A stretch of DNA of 64,000 nt. It comes from an uncultured Oscillospiraceae bacterium (lineage in GTDB: Bacteria > Bacillota > Clostridia > Oscillospirales > Ruminococcaceae). Location of the stretch: positions 26,478-90,477 of the forward strand of contig UQBC01000005.1 in the NCBI GenBank assembly GCA_900539195.1, given 5' to 3'. Under the pieces are notes generated by a model. The model was not told where the DNA came from. It saw nothing but the letters and a program-made list of their open reading frames with translations, and searched no databases. Within the stretch, counting starts at the first letter, position 1. Each line of letters opens with the position of its first letter. This document shows, piece by piece, positions 8,577-16,933 of the stretch. The position numbers were made by a program, and so were the translations under genes.

Positions 8577-8693
8577 CCACGCGTTGAACGCGTGGTATGC
8601 ACTTGCCCTTCAAGGGCATAATACCGGCTTGTGCCTGAAGGCACACTGAAAAGTCTGGCAACCGCATCTCATTTACAGCAGCCACTCAAGTGG
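8577..8693. repeat. Cluster of four small stem-loops at the IS right end
   Basis: CCACGCGTTGAACGCGTGG (8577-8595), GCCCTTCAAGGGC (8606-8618), GTGCCTGAAGGCAC (8633-8646) and GCCACTCAAGTGGC (8680-8693) are perfect palindromic stems closed by TTGAA, TTCAA, TGAA or TCAA. One is the right-end recognition hairpin. The others may be terminators or remnants of related ends. Confidence 0.6.
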
Positions 8694-8707
8694 CTGTTTC
8701 TTTTTGC

Positions 8708-9172
8708 TTACTGGTTCTTGCTACCCGTAAACGGGTCAATATACTCTTTCAGTGTTATTTGATCGTTTGCTATATCTTCTGTAAGTTGGTTTCTTATGTA
8801 TTCTTCTATTGCCTTTTTGTTCTTTCCTACTGTATCTACGTAATATCCTCTGCACCAGAAATGCCGATTCCCATACTTGTATTTCAAATTTGCATGCCTA
8901 TCAAATATCATCAATGAGCTCTTTCCTTTTAGATACCCCATAAACTGCGCTACACTTATGTTCGGTGGTATTTCCACCAACATATGTATGTGATCCGGGC
9001 ATGCTTCTGCTTCGATTATATTCACTTTTTTCTGTTCACATAATGTTCGCAGTATTTTCCCTATATCTGCTTTCAACTGCCCGTACACTACCTGCCTTCG
9101 GTATTTCGGTGCGAATACTATGTGATACTTGCAATTCCACTTTGAATGTGATAAACTATGATTGTCATTCAT
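8708..9172 (-). CDS. tnpA: IS200/IS605 transposase TnpA (Y1 HUH family)
   Basis: 154 aa, full length for the family. The HUH motif is HIHMLVEIPP at about residues 61-70. The catalytic tyrosine lies in the helix KKAIEEYIRNQ at about 119-129. The start SKWNCKYHIVFAPKYRR is typical. It excises and inserts single-stranded DNA circles by forming 5'-phosphotyrosine links at hairpin-marked ends. AGGAGGA lies about 6 nt before the ATG. The gene appears intact, so the element may still be active. Confidence 0.97.
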   Translation of the reverse strand: MNDNHSLSHSKWNCKYHIVFAPKYRRQVVYGQLKADIGKILRTLCEQKKVNIIEAEACPDHIHMLVEIPPNISVAQFMGYLKGKSSLMIFDRHANLKYKYGNRHFWCRGYYVDTVGKNKKAIEEYIRNQLTEDIANDQITLKEYIDPFTGSKNQ

Positions 9173-9434
9173 TTGACAGTCCTCCTTTTGATATTCATGT
9201 GGTTGCCAAACCCACTTCTATTATATCATAGGAGGACTTTTTACTAAAGTCTTTTATTCCACCGCTTCAAGCGGTGGTTTATTTTTGCTAAAGCTACAAA
9301 CAAAGCCGTTGCACGATGCAACGGCACAAATGGCTGTCAATGCACAGATGCAGTGGCGCAAATGGCTGACGACCTGTACGGCGGCTTCGCCCCTGCGACC
9401 CCTTTTTTCAAAAAAATATAGGTTTTTCGACAGA

Positions 9435-9467
9435 CTGACAGCCGCGGTTAAAATCCGCGGCTGTCAG
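9435..9467 (-). terminator. Terminator hairpin of the marR-tauE operon
   Basis: Perfect 13-bp inverted repeat CTGACAGCCGCGG / CCGCGGCTGTCAG with a 7-nt loop, starting 10 nt after the TauE stop. On the minus strand the U-tail is absent because the repeat element begins immediately (GTCTGTCGAAAAACC). Confidence 0.7.
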
Positions 9468-9476
9468 CTTATCCGT

Positions 9477-10253
9477 TTATTTTATAAATGAAAAGCCGAG
9501 CACGACCACGCCTAGAATAACAAGTATAATACCTGTTACACGGTTAAGCGTCTTTGCGCTTGCCTTGTTTGCTATCTTTGCGGCTATTCTTGCGAATATC
9601 AGCGTAAACACAATACACAGGACAAACGGTAACACTTCCGGCAGTCCGCCTATCGCAAAGTGCGATACCGAACCCGTAAGCGCCGTGAACGTCATAATAA
9701 ATACGCTTGTACCTACCGCCGTTTTCAGCTCATATCCCATAACGCTTGTGAGAAGAAGCAACATCATCATGCCGCCGCCGGCACCGATAAATCCGCAGAT
9801 AAACCCTACCACAGCGCCGCATATCACCGATTTAACAATCCGTGACTTTGCCGATACGACCGCCATATCCTCTTTAGTAGTCATTACCGGCTTCACTATG
9901 AACTTAATACCGAGTATCAGCGTCATGAATACCGAAAAATTTCCCATAGCGACAGACGGCACAAGGCTTGATATATAACTTCCGACTACAGTGAACACAA
10001 GCACCGTTACCATCATGACAATGCCGTTTTTCACATCGAGGTTCTTGTTTTTGCCGTATGTATATGCCGATACCGCACTTGCAAGAACATCAGACGCAAG
10101 CGCAATTCCTACCGCCGTATACGGTTCCATGCCAAGAAACGTAACAAGAAGCGGTGTAATTACGGCGGCGGCGCTCATTCCGGCAAAACCCGTGCCAAGA
10201 CCTGCGCCCAGTCCCGCAAAAAGACATACCAGGACAGTCAATACAGTTTCCAT
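9477..10253 (-). CDS. TauE/SafE-family sulfite/anion exporter-like membrane protein
   Basis: 258 aa with 7-8 hydrophobic helices. Two internally similar halves both begin with a Gly-rich segment: GLGAGLGTGFAGMSAAAVITP near 15-35 and GFICGFIGAGGGMMMLL near 153-169. This is the TauE/SafE (DUF81) signature. The family moves sulfonates, sulfite or other organic anions. I start at ATG 10253 (AAGGAG 8 nt upstream) rather than the GTG three codons earlier. It follows the MarR gene by one base, so the regulator likely controls it. Confidence 0.9.
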   Translation of the reverse strand: METVLTVLVCLFAGLGAGLGTGFAGMSAAAVITPLLVTFLGMEPYTAVGIALASDVLASAVSAYTYGKNKNLDVKNGIVMMVTVLVFTVVGSYISSLVPSVAMGNFSVFMTLILGIKFIVKPVMTTKEDMAVVSAKSRIVKSVICGAVVGFICGFIGAGGGMMMLLLLTSVMGYELKTAVGTSVFIMTFTALTGSVSHFAIGGLPEVLPFVLCIVFTLIFARIAAKIANKASAKTLNRVTGIILVILGVVVLGFSFIK

Positions 10254-10254
10254 T

Positions 10255-10710
10255 TCAATCACTCCTTTTCTTCTGCTTTTGGCTCTGTACTTTTTCTATG
10301 TTATCAGCCATCTTCATATGAAGCTTTTCAAATTCATCTGTTTCTTCTTTGGTAAAACCGTCAAATATCACTTTTGAAAACTCCGTCTGAACTTTTCTGC
10401 CGTATCTCACAACAGGCTCTGCCTTGTCTGTTACAACAAGATGTATGCTTTTTCTGTTGCCGGGCGTATGACTGCTTTCAAGCATTCCCTTTTCACACAG
10501 CGACTTTACAGACAGTGAAACCTGCGACTTCGGTATATGTCGTATCTTTGAAACCTCGGCGGCTGTATCATAACAAGGATTATTTGCAAGAAACATAAGT
10601 ATGTCGGTTTCCGCTGCAGTCAATGAATATCTGTTCATTATCCGTTTTCTGTATTTACAGTATTCGTTCTCAAAGCTCAGCAAAAACTCCCAGAATTTAT
10701 TAAGCGTCAT
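10255..10710 (-). CDS. MarR-family transcriptional regulator
   Basis: 151 aa from ATG 10710, which has AGAGGTG about 5 nt upstream; an earlier TTG at 10740 has none and lies in the operator. Winged-helix core: LTAAETDILMFLANNP, CYDTAAEVSKIRHIPKSQVSLSV as helix-turn-helix, then SHTPGNRKSIHLVVTDKAEP as the wing, at about residues 30-105. The C-terminal helix forms the dimer. It probably represses its own promoter and the downstream exporter and responds to an exported anionic compound. Two operator palindromes lie at its promoter. Confidence 0.93.
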   Translation of the reverse strand: MTLNKFWEFLLSFENEYCKYRKRIMNRYSLTAAETDILMFLANNPCYDTAAEVSKIRHIPKSQVSLSVKSLCEKGMLESSHTPGNRKSIHLVVTDKAEPVVRYGRKVQTEFSKVIFDGFTKEETDEFEKLHMKMADNIEKVQSQKQKKRSD

Positions 10711-10724
10711 ATCGCACCTCTTTA

Positions 10725-10764
10725 GTTCTATTTTGAACAATTCTATTATAGTTCAAAACAGAAC
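10725..10764 (-). promoter_or_regulatory. Twin MarR operator palindromes
   Basis: Two 14-bp inverted repeats GTTC-N6-GAAC: 10725-10738 (GTTCTATTTTGAAC) just downstream of the -10, and 10751-10764 (GTTCAAAACAGAAC) filling the promoter spacer. Their centres are 26 bp apart. This would block both RNA polymerase binding and start, which fits autorepression. Confidence 0.75.
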
Positions 10765-10773
10765 AATTGTCAA
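10745..10773 (-). promoter_or_regulatory. Consensus sigma-A promoter of marR-tauE
   Basis: TTGACA (10773-10768), 17 nt, TATAAT (10750-10745) on the minus strand. Confidence 0.85.
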
Positions 10774-10846
10774 GAGTTTTTACAAAACGTAAGAATCCGC
10801 CGACTGAAAAATATACTATTGTGAAGCAATAAATGTTTTTTGAAGG

Positions 10847-10875
10847 TTGCGAAATGCGAAAAAATGTGATAAAAT
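10847..10875 (+). promoter_or_regulatory. Promoter of the surface 5'-nucleotidase gene
   Basis: TTGCGA (10847-10852), 17 nt, TAAAAT (10870-10875). Confidence 0.55.
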
Positions 10876-10921
10876 ACCATCAGTAAAATAAATTAAGCAA
10901 AATAGATCAAAGGAGAATACA

Positions 10922-13027
10922 ATGAAGCTGTTTAAAAAAGCAACATCCTTGTTGCTGACTTCGATTCTGTTTCTGACAGCGGGAATTACCGCTTTTGCAG
11001 AGGATTATTACGATGAAGACACGGAAAAAGACATTATCGTATATTTTACAAACGACGTACATAACGCCTACGAGCAGACGGATACTGCGATCGGCTATGC
11101 CTCGCTTGCCGCAGATATCAAAAGCAATCAAAATGACGAAAACAACGAAACTATACTTGTAGACGCAGGCGATTCTATCCAGGGCGGGATAATAGGCGCC
11201 CTGTCAAAAGGTATGTGGGCGGCAGAAATAATGGAAAAGATGGATTATGACGTTGCAGTCCCCGGAAACCATGAGTTCGACTTCGGCGTTGAACGTTTTC
11301 TTGAGATAGCAAACAGCGTGTCATACGATTATGTATGCTGTAATTTTATAGATCTCAGGACAGGCAAAACTGTATTTATGCCATACAAGATGATAAAAAA
11401 ATTCAACACGAATATCGCTTTTATCGGAATAACCACTCCCGAAGCCTATAGTATGTCAAATCCGAACTATTTCAAGGATGAAAACGGCAATGATATATAC
11501 AGCTTCTGCGGCGGCGATAACGGAAAAGAACTTTACAAGCGTGTTCAGGACACGATAGACGACGCAAAAGCCGCAGGTGCGGATATTGTAATAGCGGTTG
11601 CCCATACCGGTATCGACCCTTCAAGCACGCCCTGGACAACAGGCGAGATAATAGCAAACGTATCAGGTCTTGACGGATATATTGACGGCCACTCGCACAC
11701 ATATATGATCACTGACAAATATACGGATAAGGACGGAAAAGGGGTCGTTTCCGTTTCGACAGGTTCAAAATTTGAACACTTCGGCAAGCTTTATATCGAA
11801 GAATACGAAAACGATTCTGCCGCATCGGAAATATCCGCTGTTATAATGGAAGACAGAGCGCACTGCCCTGAGCAGGATTCCGAAACGCTGTCATATATAA
11901 GCAGTATTTCCGACAACATAAACGAAGCCTCAGGAAAAACAGTTGCAAAGTCTGACGTGACTTTATGTATGAACGATCCCGCAACAGGCAACCGCCTTGT
12001 ACGTCAGCAGGAAACAAACCTCGGCGACTTCTGTGCCGATGCGTATCTTAACGTTATGGACGCCGATATTGCTTTTATCAACGGCGGCGGACTGAGAGCC
12101 GATATCACAAAGGGCGATATAACGGTCGGCGACCTCATATCCGCACACCCGTTCGGAAATCTTCTTTGCACCGCTGAGCTCAGCGGTCAGACAATACTTG
12201 ATATGCTGGAAATGTCTGTAGAGTATGCAGGCGATCTTTCGTACGAATCCGGCGGTTTTCAGCACGTTGCAGGTATAACCTTTGACGTTGACACGACTAT
12301 ACCATCGCCCGTAGTAACAGATGAAAATAAACTTTTTGTCAAGGTAGACGGCAAAAGAAGAGTAAACAATGTCATGGTAGGCGGCGAGCCGATCGACCCG
12401 GACAGGATTTACACGGTCGCATCCCACAATTACCTTCTCAAGTCCTGCGGCGGCGGATTTACAATGCTTGAAAACTGCAAAATAGTAAAAGATGAAACCG
12501 TACTCGACTATGAAGCTCTTATTACCTACATCACCGACTGTCTCGGCGGAAATATAACGGCAGACAGCGCATACGCAGACCCGTACGGTCAGAAAAGAAT
12601 GCGCCTTTACACAGCTAAGACAGAGCCGACCTGCGAAAACGACGGTTCAATAACATATCTGCGCGGCGCAGAATATGTAACCGAAGCCATAGCGGCTACC
12701 GGTCACAGCTATGGCGAATGGACAACAGAAAAGGACGCAACATTTACCGAAGAAGGCATTATGAAGCGCACCTGCTCGGTATGCGGAGAAGAAGAAACTG
12801 CGACTATCCCTGTAAAAACGCCTTCAACCACACTACCGTCAGAAACCGATACAACAACAGAAACCACAGTTCCTGCCGCAACCGACGCTCCGTCAACGGC
12901 AGTTCCCGGCGAAAGTTCGGGTGCTGTAAAGAATCCCGATTCAGGTATGCCGGTTGCAGTACCTACTGTTATGATAGTTGCACTTACCGCCGCTGTGCTT
13001 GCTGTTTCCGGCAAACGCAGAAAATAA
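10922..13027 (+). CDS. Surface-anchored 5'-nucleotidase / 2',3'-cyclic phosphodiesterase (UshA/YfkN type)
   Basis: 701 aa. Signal peptide 1-26 (KKATSLLLTSILFLTAGITAFA). Metallophosphatase domain about 35-300 with DVHNAY, VDAGDSIQGG, PGNHEFDFG, VAHTGID and DGHSHTYM metal-binding blocks. C-terminal nucleotidase domain about 345-540 with NLGDFCADAY and INGGGLRADI. A small four-Cys region follows (TGHSYGEW ... CSVCGE, about 595-640). Then comes a Thr-rich linker and a sorting-like end: NPDSG, one hydrophobic helix, KRRK. It scavenges phosphate and nucleosides from extracellular nucleotides. AAAGGAG precedes the ATG. Confidence 0.93.
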   Translation: MKLFKKATSLLLTSILFLTAGITAFAEDYYDEDTEKDIIVYFTNDVHNAYEQTDTAIGYASLAADIKSNQNDENNETILVDAGDSIQGGIIGALSKGMWAAEIMEKMDYDVAVPGNHEFDFGVERFLEIANSVSYDYVCCNFIDLRTGKTVFMPYKMIKKFNTNIAFIGITTPEAYSMSNPNYFKDENGNDIYSFCGGDNGKELYKRVQDTIDDAKAAGADIVIAVAHTGIDPSSTPWTTGEIIANVSGLDGYIDGHSHTYMITDKYTDKDGKGVVSVSTGSKFEHFGKLYIEEYENDSAASEISAVIMEDRAHCPEQDSETLSYISSISDNINEASGKTVAKSDVTLCMNDPATGNRLVRQQETNLGDFCADAYLNVMDADIAFINGGGLRADITKGDITVGDLISAHPFGNLLCTAELSGQTILDMLEMSVEYAGDLSYESGGFQHVAGITFDVDTTIPSPVVTDENKLFVKVDGKRRVNNVMVGGEPIDPDRIYTVASHNYLLKSCGGGFTMLENCKIVKDETVLDYEALITYITDCLGGNITADSAYADPYGQKRMRLYTAKTEPTCENDGSITYLRGAEYVTEAIAATGHSYGEWTTEKDATFTEEGIMKRTCSVCGEEETATIPVKTPSTTLPSETDTTTETTVPAATDAPSTAVPGESSGAVKNPDSGMPVAVPTVMIVALTAAVLAVSGKRRK

Positions 13028-13051
13028 ACTTTACAACGTAATACAGGCGCA

Positions 13052-13087
13052 AAAATCCCGCCGACTGCAATAACAGCCGGCGGGATT
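13052..13087. terminator. Bidirectional terminator between convergent genes
   Basis: AATCCCGCCG / CGGCGGGATT stem, with an inner CTG/CAG, and A-run on the left side. It lies between the plus-strand nucleotidase and minus-strand radical-SAM gene ends. Confidence 0.8.
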
Positions 13088-13105
13088 GCTATATACCGCA
13101 ATCGT

Positions 13106-13990
13106 TCAGACGCCCTCAAGATCCCATTCCGGAGTATATTCAAACGTTGCACTATCCTTTTCCTGCGTATATCCGTCAAAGCCAAGCCGGGCAGCATAGT
13201 CTGTAACTGAATTATACTCGAATGTTGTCAGTTTTCTTGAAAGATTCTTTATCTCAAGAGCTTTTCCGCAAGGTGTGTACTGCCGCATAAGGCTTATGCG
13301 GATATCGCCGACCGGCACTGTGGCTTTAAGTATATCAAGCACTTTCATACTGTCGTGACGGCAACCGGGAAGCACAAGATGACGCACAAGAACGCCCTTT
13401 TTCATCAGTCTGTCCTCATCGAACCTGACATTTCCCGTCTGGCGGTACATTTCGGCGACCGCCTTAGCCGCTGTATCCGGATAATCCGGAGCGGAGGAAT
13501 ACTCACCGGCAAGATCCGGCGAGGCATACTTGAAATCCGGCAGATAGATATCAATAAGACCGTCAAGCATTTTCAGCGTTTCAACCTTTTCATATCCGCC
13601 GCAGTTATATACAACCGGAATTTCAAGCTGCGGTCTGATTTTTTCAAGAACGCCCGCTATAACATCGGCATAATGCGTCGGGGTCACAAGATTGATATTA
13701 TGAGCGCCCTTTTCCTGGAGTTCAAGCATAATCTCACCCAATCGTTCAGGTGATATTTCCTTGCCGTACCCGTCACGGCTTATCGGCATATTCTGACAGA
13801 ATATACATTTCAGCGAACAGCCCGAAAAGAATATAGTTCCCGCTCCCTTGCCGTCCGTTCCCGATATGCACGGCTCTTCTCCGAAATGGAGCGAGGCTTT
13901 GGCTAATCTTAGCCCTTTTACAGAGCATACTCCCGTTGTCTTACTGCGGTCGACACGGCAGTTTCTCGGACACAATGTACATAAAGGCAT
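13106..13990 (-). CDS. Radical SAM protein, PflX/activating-enzyme-like
   Basis: 294 aa. An N-terminal Cys cluster (CTLCPRNCRV and GVCSV at residues 4-24) precedes the radical-SAM motif FFSGCSLKCIFCQN at about 55-68. Similarity is to the PflX-type branch (putative pyruvate-formate-lyase activating enzyme homologues), distinct from the PflA at 993. Later blocks VYNCGGYEK (about 148) and IYLPDFKYASPDLA (about 168) fit. Substrate unknown. No glycyl-radical enzyme is adjacent, and the gene is probably monocistronic between two terminators. Confidence 0.85.
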   Translation of the reverse strand: MPLCTLCPRNCRVDRSKTTGVCSVKGLRLAKASLHFGEEPCISGTDGKGAGTIFFSGCSLKCIFCQNMPISRDGYGKEISPERLGEIMLELQEKGAHNINLVTPTHYADVIAGVLEKIRPQLEIPVVYNCGGYEKVETLKMLDGLIDIYLPDFKYASPDLAGEYSSAPDYPDTAAKAVAEMYRQTGNVRFDEDRLMKKGVLVRHLVLPGCRHDSMKVLDILKATVPVGDIRISLMRQYTPCGKALEIKNLSRKLTTFEYNSVTDYAARLGFDGYTQEKDSATFEYTPEWDLEGV

Positions 13991-14005
13991 ATAATTTCTC
14001 CCTTT

Positions 14006-14036
14006 AAAAAACCGCCCTCGGTCGGGGCGGTTTTTT
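14006..14036. terminator. Bidirectional terminator after the foldase gene
   Basis: AAAAAACCGCCC / GGGGCGGTTTTTT with a 6-nt loop, just beyond the foldase stop on the minus strand. Confidence 0.9.
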
Positions 14037-14047
14037 GTTTATTTGTT

Positions 14048-15475
14048 TTATTCCGATGTTGTGGTATCGGAAGCTGTTCCGGAAGATATCTCGCTTTCAG
14101 CCTTTGAATCTGCCGGGCTGTCCGAAGACTGCGAAGAATCCGATGAAGTATCCTCTTCCTTGGTGATATTCAGCTTATCATAGTCATATTCATATCCGAC
14201 TGCTTTGCGCCATTCTTCAATAGCGCTGTTTGTTGTGTCGTTCTGACGTGACGAAAGCAGCTGTTCCTTGACTGTAGCCTTGTATTCCTTGATTTCTTCG
14301 TCCGTAACCGTTGCCTTGCTTTCGTACTTGACGATATAGTATCCGCCGTCTGTCGGGATAAGTCCGCTTACATCGCCGGGGTTTTTCAGATCAAACACGC
14401 CGTTGTAAAGTGCCTCGGAAAGTCCGTCCTTGTTGTTGAGAACAAGCGTTGTCTGTCCTGCCGTATCTTCGCTGTACGCACTGCTGTATTCCTTGATAAC
14501 AGCATCAAAATCAGCACCGTCGGCTGTAGCCTTTTCAAGTGCTGTTTCAGCCTTGCTCTTTATCTCGGCAAGCTTTTCGTCACGCATCTTGTCAATCTCG
14601 GCGTCATCTGCGCCGCTCTCGTTTCTTGCGGCGTTTATCTCAGCGTAATCCGACGAGGGGATAGAAACAACTATATATTTTATTCTTCTTGCGTCATCGG
14701 GTATCCATACCTTCTGATATTCGGAATCCGATGCATACTGTGAAACGCTCTTTTTATAAGTTTCCTTTGCTTCTTTTGTAAGCTTTGTTACATAATCCTC
14801 AACCTCAGAATCGGAAACGGTTATATCCTTTACAAGATAATCGTTGACCTTTTTCTGTATTGCAGTATTTGTCTGCCACTTGAGGAACGTTTCTTCCGAA
14901 AGTCCAAAGCCTGAAATATACTCATTGAAAAGCTCTTTTTCCTTTTCGAGTATCTTTTCGTCATTTGCGCTGTCCTCTGCGCCAGAGGTTTCATCGGTGC
15001 TCAGACCGAGCGCTTCCTTTGCCTTTGTTTCATAGGACGCATACCAGCTGTTGAGATTCTTGAGGTAAGTTTCCTCAACCGTCTTCATCTCTTCTTCAGA
15101 AAGCTGATCAAAACCAAGTTCGCTTGCTTTTTTCATTATAAGCTTTTCGTTAGTCAGCATATCTATGATATTTTTTCTGTAATACTGTGCGTATGAGGCA
15201 TAAGCCGAATTTGTTTCGTCAAGTCCGTAATTGGCGATCGTAAACGCATATTCGGAATAGAAATCCTTGAATTTTACCTGATAATATTCCTTGTCCTCTG
15301 CCGATAACGAATCAACTGTAGTCCAGGCTACCACGTCATCATCGTTTGCCGTCCATATGTTTTCCGTGCTTGTTGTACTGTCTGTGCCAGACGACGTGAG
15401 AATACTGTCGCTACAGCCCGAAAACATCATAGTGCAGGCAAGCATTGCGGCTACAGCCGCTGTTCTTTTCTTCAT
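14048..15475 (-). CDS. Peptidyl-prolyl isomerase lipoprotein (PrsA/SurA-like foldase)
   Basis: 475 aa. Lipoprotein signal with lipobox MMFSGC at residues 16-21, so it is anchored on the outer face of the membrane. A helical N-domain has SurA_N-like helices (about 65-240). A parvulin-like segment follows (about 290-395: ADFDAVIKEYSSAYSEDTAG, GLIPTDGGYYIVKYES), then a coiled helix and a Ser/Asp/Thr-rich disordered tail of about 40 residues. It assists folding of exported proteins. The parvulin core is divergent, so isomerase activity is likely but not certain. Confidence 0.85.
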   Translation of the reverse strand: MKKRTAAVAAMLACTMMFSGCSDSILTSSGTDSTTSTENIWTANDDDVVAWTTVDSLSAEDKEYYQVKFKDFYSEYAFTIANYGLDETNSAYASYAQYYRKNIIDMLTNEKLIMKKASELGFDQLSEEEMKTVEETYLKNLNSWYASYETKAKEALGLSTDETSGAEDSANDEKILEKEKELFNEYISGFGLSEETFLKWQTNTAIQKKVNDYLVKDITVSDSEVEDYVTKLTKEAKETYKKSVSQYASDSEYQKVWIPDDARRIKYIVVSIPSSDYAEINAARNESGADDAEIDKMRDEKLAEIKSKAETALEKATADGADFDAVIKEYSSAYSEDTAGQTTLVLNNKDGLSEALYNGVFDLKNPGDVSGLIPTDGGYYIVKYESKATVTDEEIKEYKATVKEQLLSSRQNDTTNSAIEEWRKAVGYEYDYDKLNITKEEDTSSDSSQSSDSPADSKAESEISSGTASDTTTSE

Positions 15476-15550
15476 TTTTATACGGTCCTTCCTTAATTTG
15501 TGCAGTAGGATATTTGTGTAAATTGCATAACGTACTGCCGTGACTATATA

Positions 15551-15578
15551 AGTATATCACAAATTTGAAAAAAATCAA
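15551..15578 (-). promoter_or_regulatory. Candidate promoter of the foldase gene
   Basis: TTGATT (15578-15573), 16 nt, TATACT (15556-15551) on the minus strand. Confidence 0.45.
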
Positions 15579-15700
15579 AACATTTTTTTAAAAAGAGGGT
15601 GAATTTTCTGTGAAAATGTGTTATACTTATAACGAATATGATGAGGAAGCTGTGTCAGTAGGCATAGCGACCAGCAGAAATTCACCGGAGGTACACTACG

Positions 15701-16879
15701 TTGAAAAAAATTTCCATTTACATAAAGTTGCTTGCACTCTCAATGGCGGCAGTGCTGACGTTATGCGCCTGCTCAGGCGACAATGCAAGCTCTTCGGACG
15801 ATTCTTCCGTCCCGGACTATGTCATTGACACATCGGCAAAGGTCGGCTACGTCTATAATGAAGAAGTTTCCCACGACAATATGACGTATATGTTTGAAAA
15901 AAGCCGTAAGGATATAGAAACGGCGCTCGGACTTGAAACGTGCTATGTTGACGGCGTTGCGGTATCGCAGTTTGAAAATGCCGTAAAGGCGCTGAAGAAT
16001 GAGGGTTGCAGTATCATTGTTTCCGCTTCCCACGTTTTTGCAAACTCCGCTCTCAGTTACGCAAAGAAAGATAAAGAAGTATACATATTAAGCTACGGCG
16101 GCACGGCATCGCTCACAAACCTTACGACATTCCGTCCTAAGCTCTATCAGCCGTCGTTCATCTGCGGCACTGTGGCTGCGTGGAATTCATCGTCGCATAA
16201 GATAGGCATTGTGGCAGACGATCTTATGTACAGCTCAAACGGTGTTATAAATGCGTTCATACTCGGCATTCAGCAGATTTACAAAGAGCGTGAAACCGAT
16301 GTTGAGATAATCTATGCCGAAACAAAGGCGCAGACCGAATCGGCTGTCAACACGCTCGAAAACAGAGGTTGCGATGTGATCTTCTCCTATCAGTCAGATG
16401 ATTACTGTATGTACTACTGCGATTCAATCGGTATGAAGTCAATCGGCTTTACAAGCGATATGGCTTATTCGGCTCCGAAATACGGACTTGTCGGTTATTA
16501 TCTGAACTGGGCAACCTATATCACGGATACTGTAAGAACCTGCATAAGCGACAACTTCATGGCTGAGGACTATATCGGAGGCTTCAGTGAGGCTTTTGTA
16601 AAGCTGACTCCTTATTCATCAACCTGCAAGAAAGAAACGATCACAATAGCGGACACGCTTTATGACTATGTAAAGAAGGGCAAGGCAAAGATATTCGAGG
16701 GTGAGATCCGCGACAAGGACGGACTTGCAAGAGTGGGCGCAGGCGCAACGCTTGACGATATGCAGATACTTACTATGGATTATCTGGTATACGGCGTTAC
16801 ATATGTCGACAACATAATCGATCCCGTACCGAACCCCACAAATTCCGACCTCACCGTAAAAACAGAATACGTTTCCTGA
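15701..16879 (+). CDS. BMP-family lipoprotein (substrate-binding, Med/PnrA-like)
   Basis: 392 aa. Starts at TTG 15701 with CGGAGG 8 nt upstream. Lipoprotein signal with lipobox LTLCAC at about 20-25, then a Ser/Asp linker. The basic-membrane-protein fold follows: KVGYVYNEEVSHDNMTYMFE (about 47-66), SIIVSASHVFANSALSYAK (about 105-123), a SFICGTVAAWNSSSHKIGIV block (about 150-169) and the second lobe to 392. Family members bind purine nucleosides or other small ligands for ABC import. No permease or ATPase is adjacent, so this may be an orphan binding or sensor lipoprotein. Confidence 0.85.
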   Translation: MKKISIYIKLLALSMAAVLTLCACSGDNASSSDDSSVPDYVIDTSAKVGYVYNEEVSHDNMTYMFEKSRKDIETALGLETCYVDGVAVSQFENAVKALKNEGCSIIVSASHVFANSALSYAKKDKEVYILSYGGTASLTNLTTFRPKLYQPSFICGTVAAWNSSSHKIGIVADDLMYSSNGVINAFILGIQQIYKERETDVEIIYAETKAQTESAVNTLENRGCDVIFSYQSDDYCMYYCDSIGMKSIGFTSDMAYSAPKYGLVGYYLNWATYITDTVRTCISDNFMAEDYIGGFSEAFVKLTPYSSTCKKETITIADTLYDYVKKGKAKIFEGEIRDKDGLARVGAGATLDDMQILTMDYLVYGVTYVDNIIDPVPNPTNSDLTVKTEYVS

Positions 16880-16894
16880 TACCGGATACAGCTA

Positions 16895-16928
16895 CAGCCG
16901 ATGCGTATTATCGCATCGGCTGTTTTTA
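16895..16928. terminator. Terminator between convergent BMP and recD2 genes
   Basis: CAGCCGATGCG / CGCATCGGCTG perfect stem followed by TTTTT. Confidence 0.9.
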
Positions 16929-16933
16929 TTTTA

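Larger units (their letters stand above)
8567..9300 (-). mobile_element. IS200/IS605-family insertion sequence (tnpA only)
   Basis: About 0.73 kb with tnpA on the minus strand and no TnpB/accessory gene. Sub-terminal hairpins are visible at both ends: CCACCGCTTCAAGCGGTGG at 9259-9277 (left end, ahead of tnpA) and CCACGCGTTGAACGCGTGG at 8577-8595 (right end). These are the structures the Y1 transposase recognises on single-stranded DNA. No target duplication is expected for this family. Ends are approximate and were set by comparison with the uninterrupted repeat copy at 27 kb. Confidence 0.75.
8522..9437. mobile_element. Second copy of the terminator-associated element, interrupted by an IS200/IS605 insertion
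   Basis: 8533-8566 (ACAAAGCCGCTATGCAAGGA onward) and 9301-9437 match consecutive parts of the 27026-27477 copy read on its minus strand (CACTATGCAAGGACGCATAA, then CAAAGCCGTTGCACGATGCA, ending GTTTTTCGACAGACTG). Between them lies the transposon. The left part of the element is missing. A GACAGCCGC at 8524-8532, equal to the first half of the hairpin at 9435-9467, may be the remnant of a flanking hairpin copy. Confidence 0.6.

Noticed and set aside
15610..15828. 72-codon ORF overlapping the start of the BMP lipoprotein
   Set aside because: It lies in another frame of the leader and signal peptide. The TTG start at 15701 has a good ribosome site and a clear lipobox.
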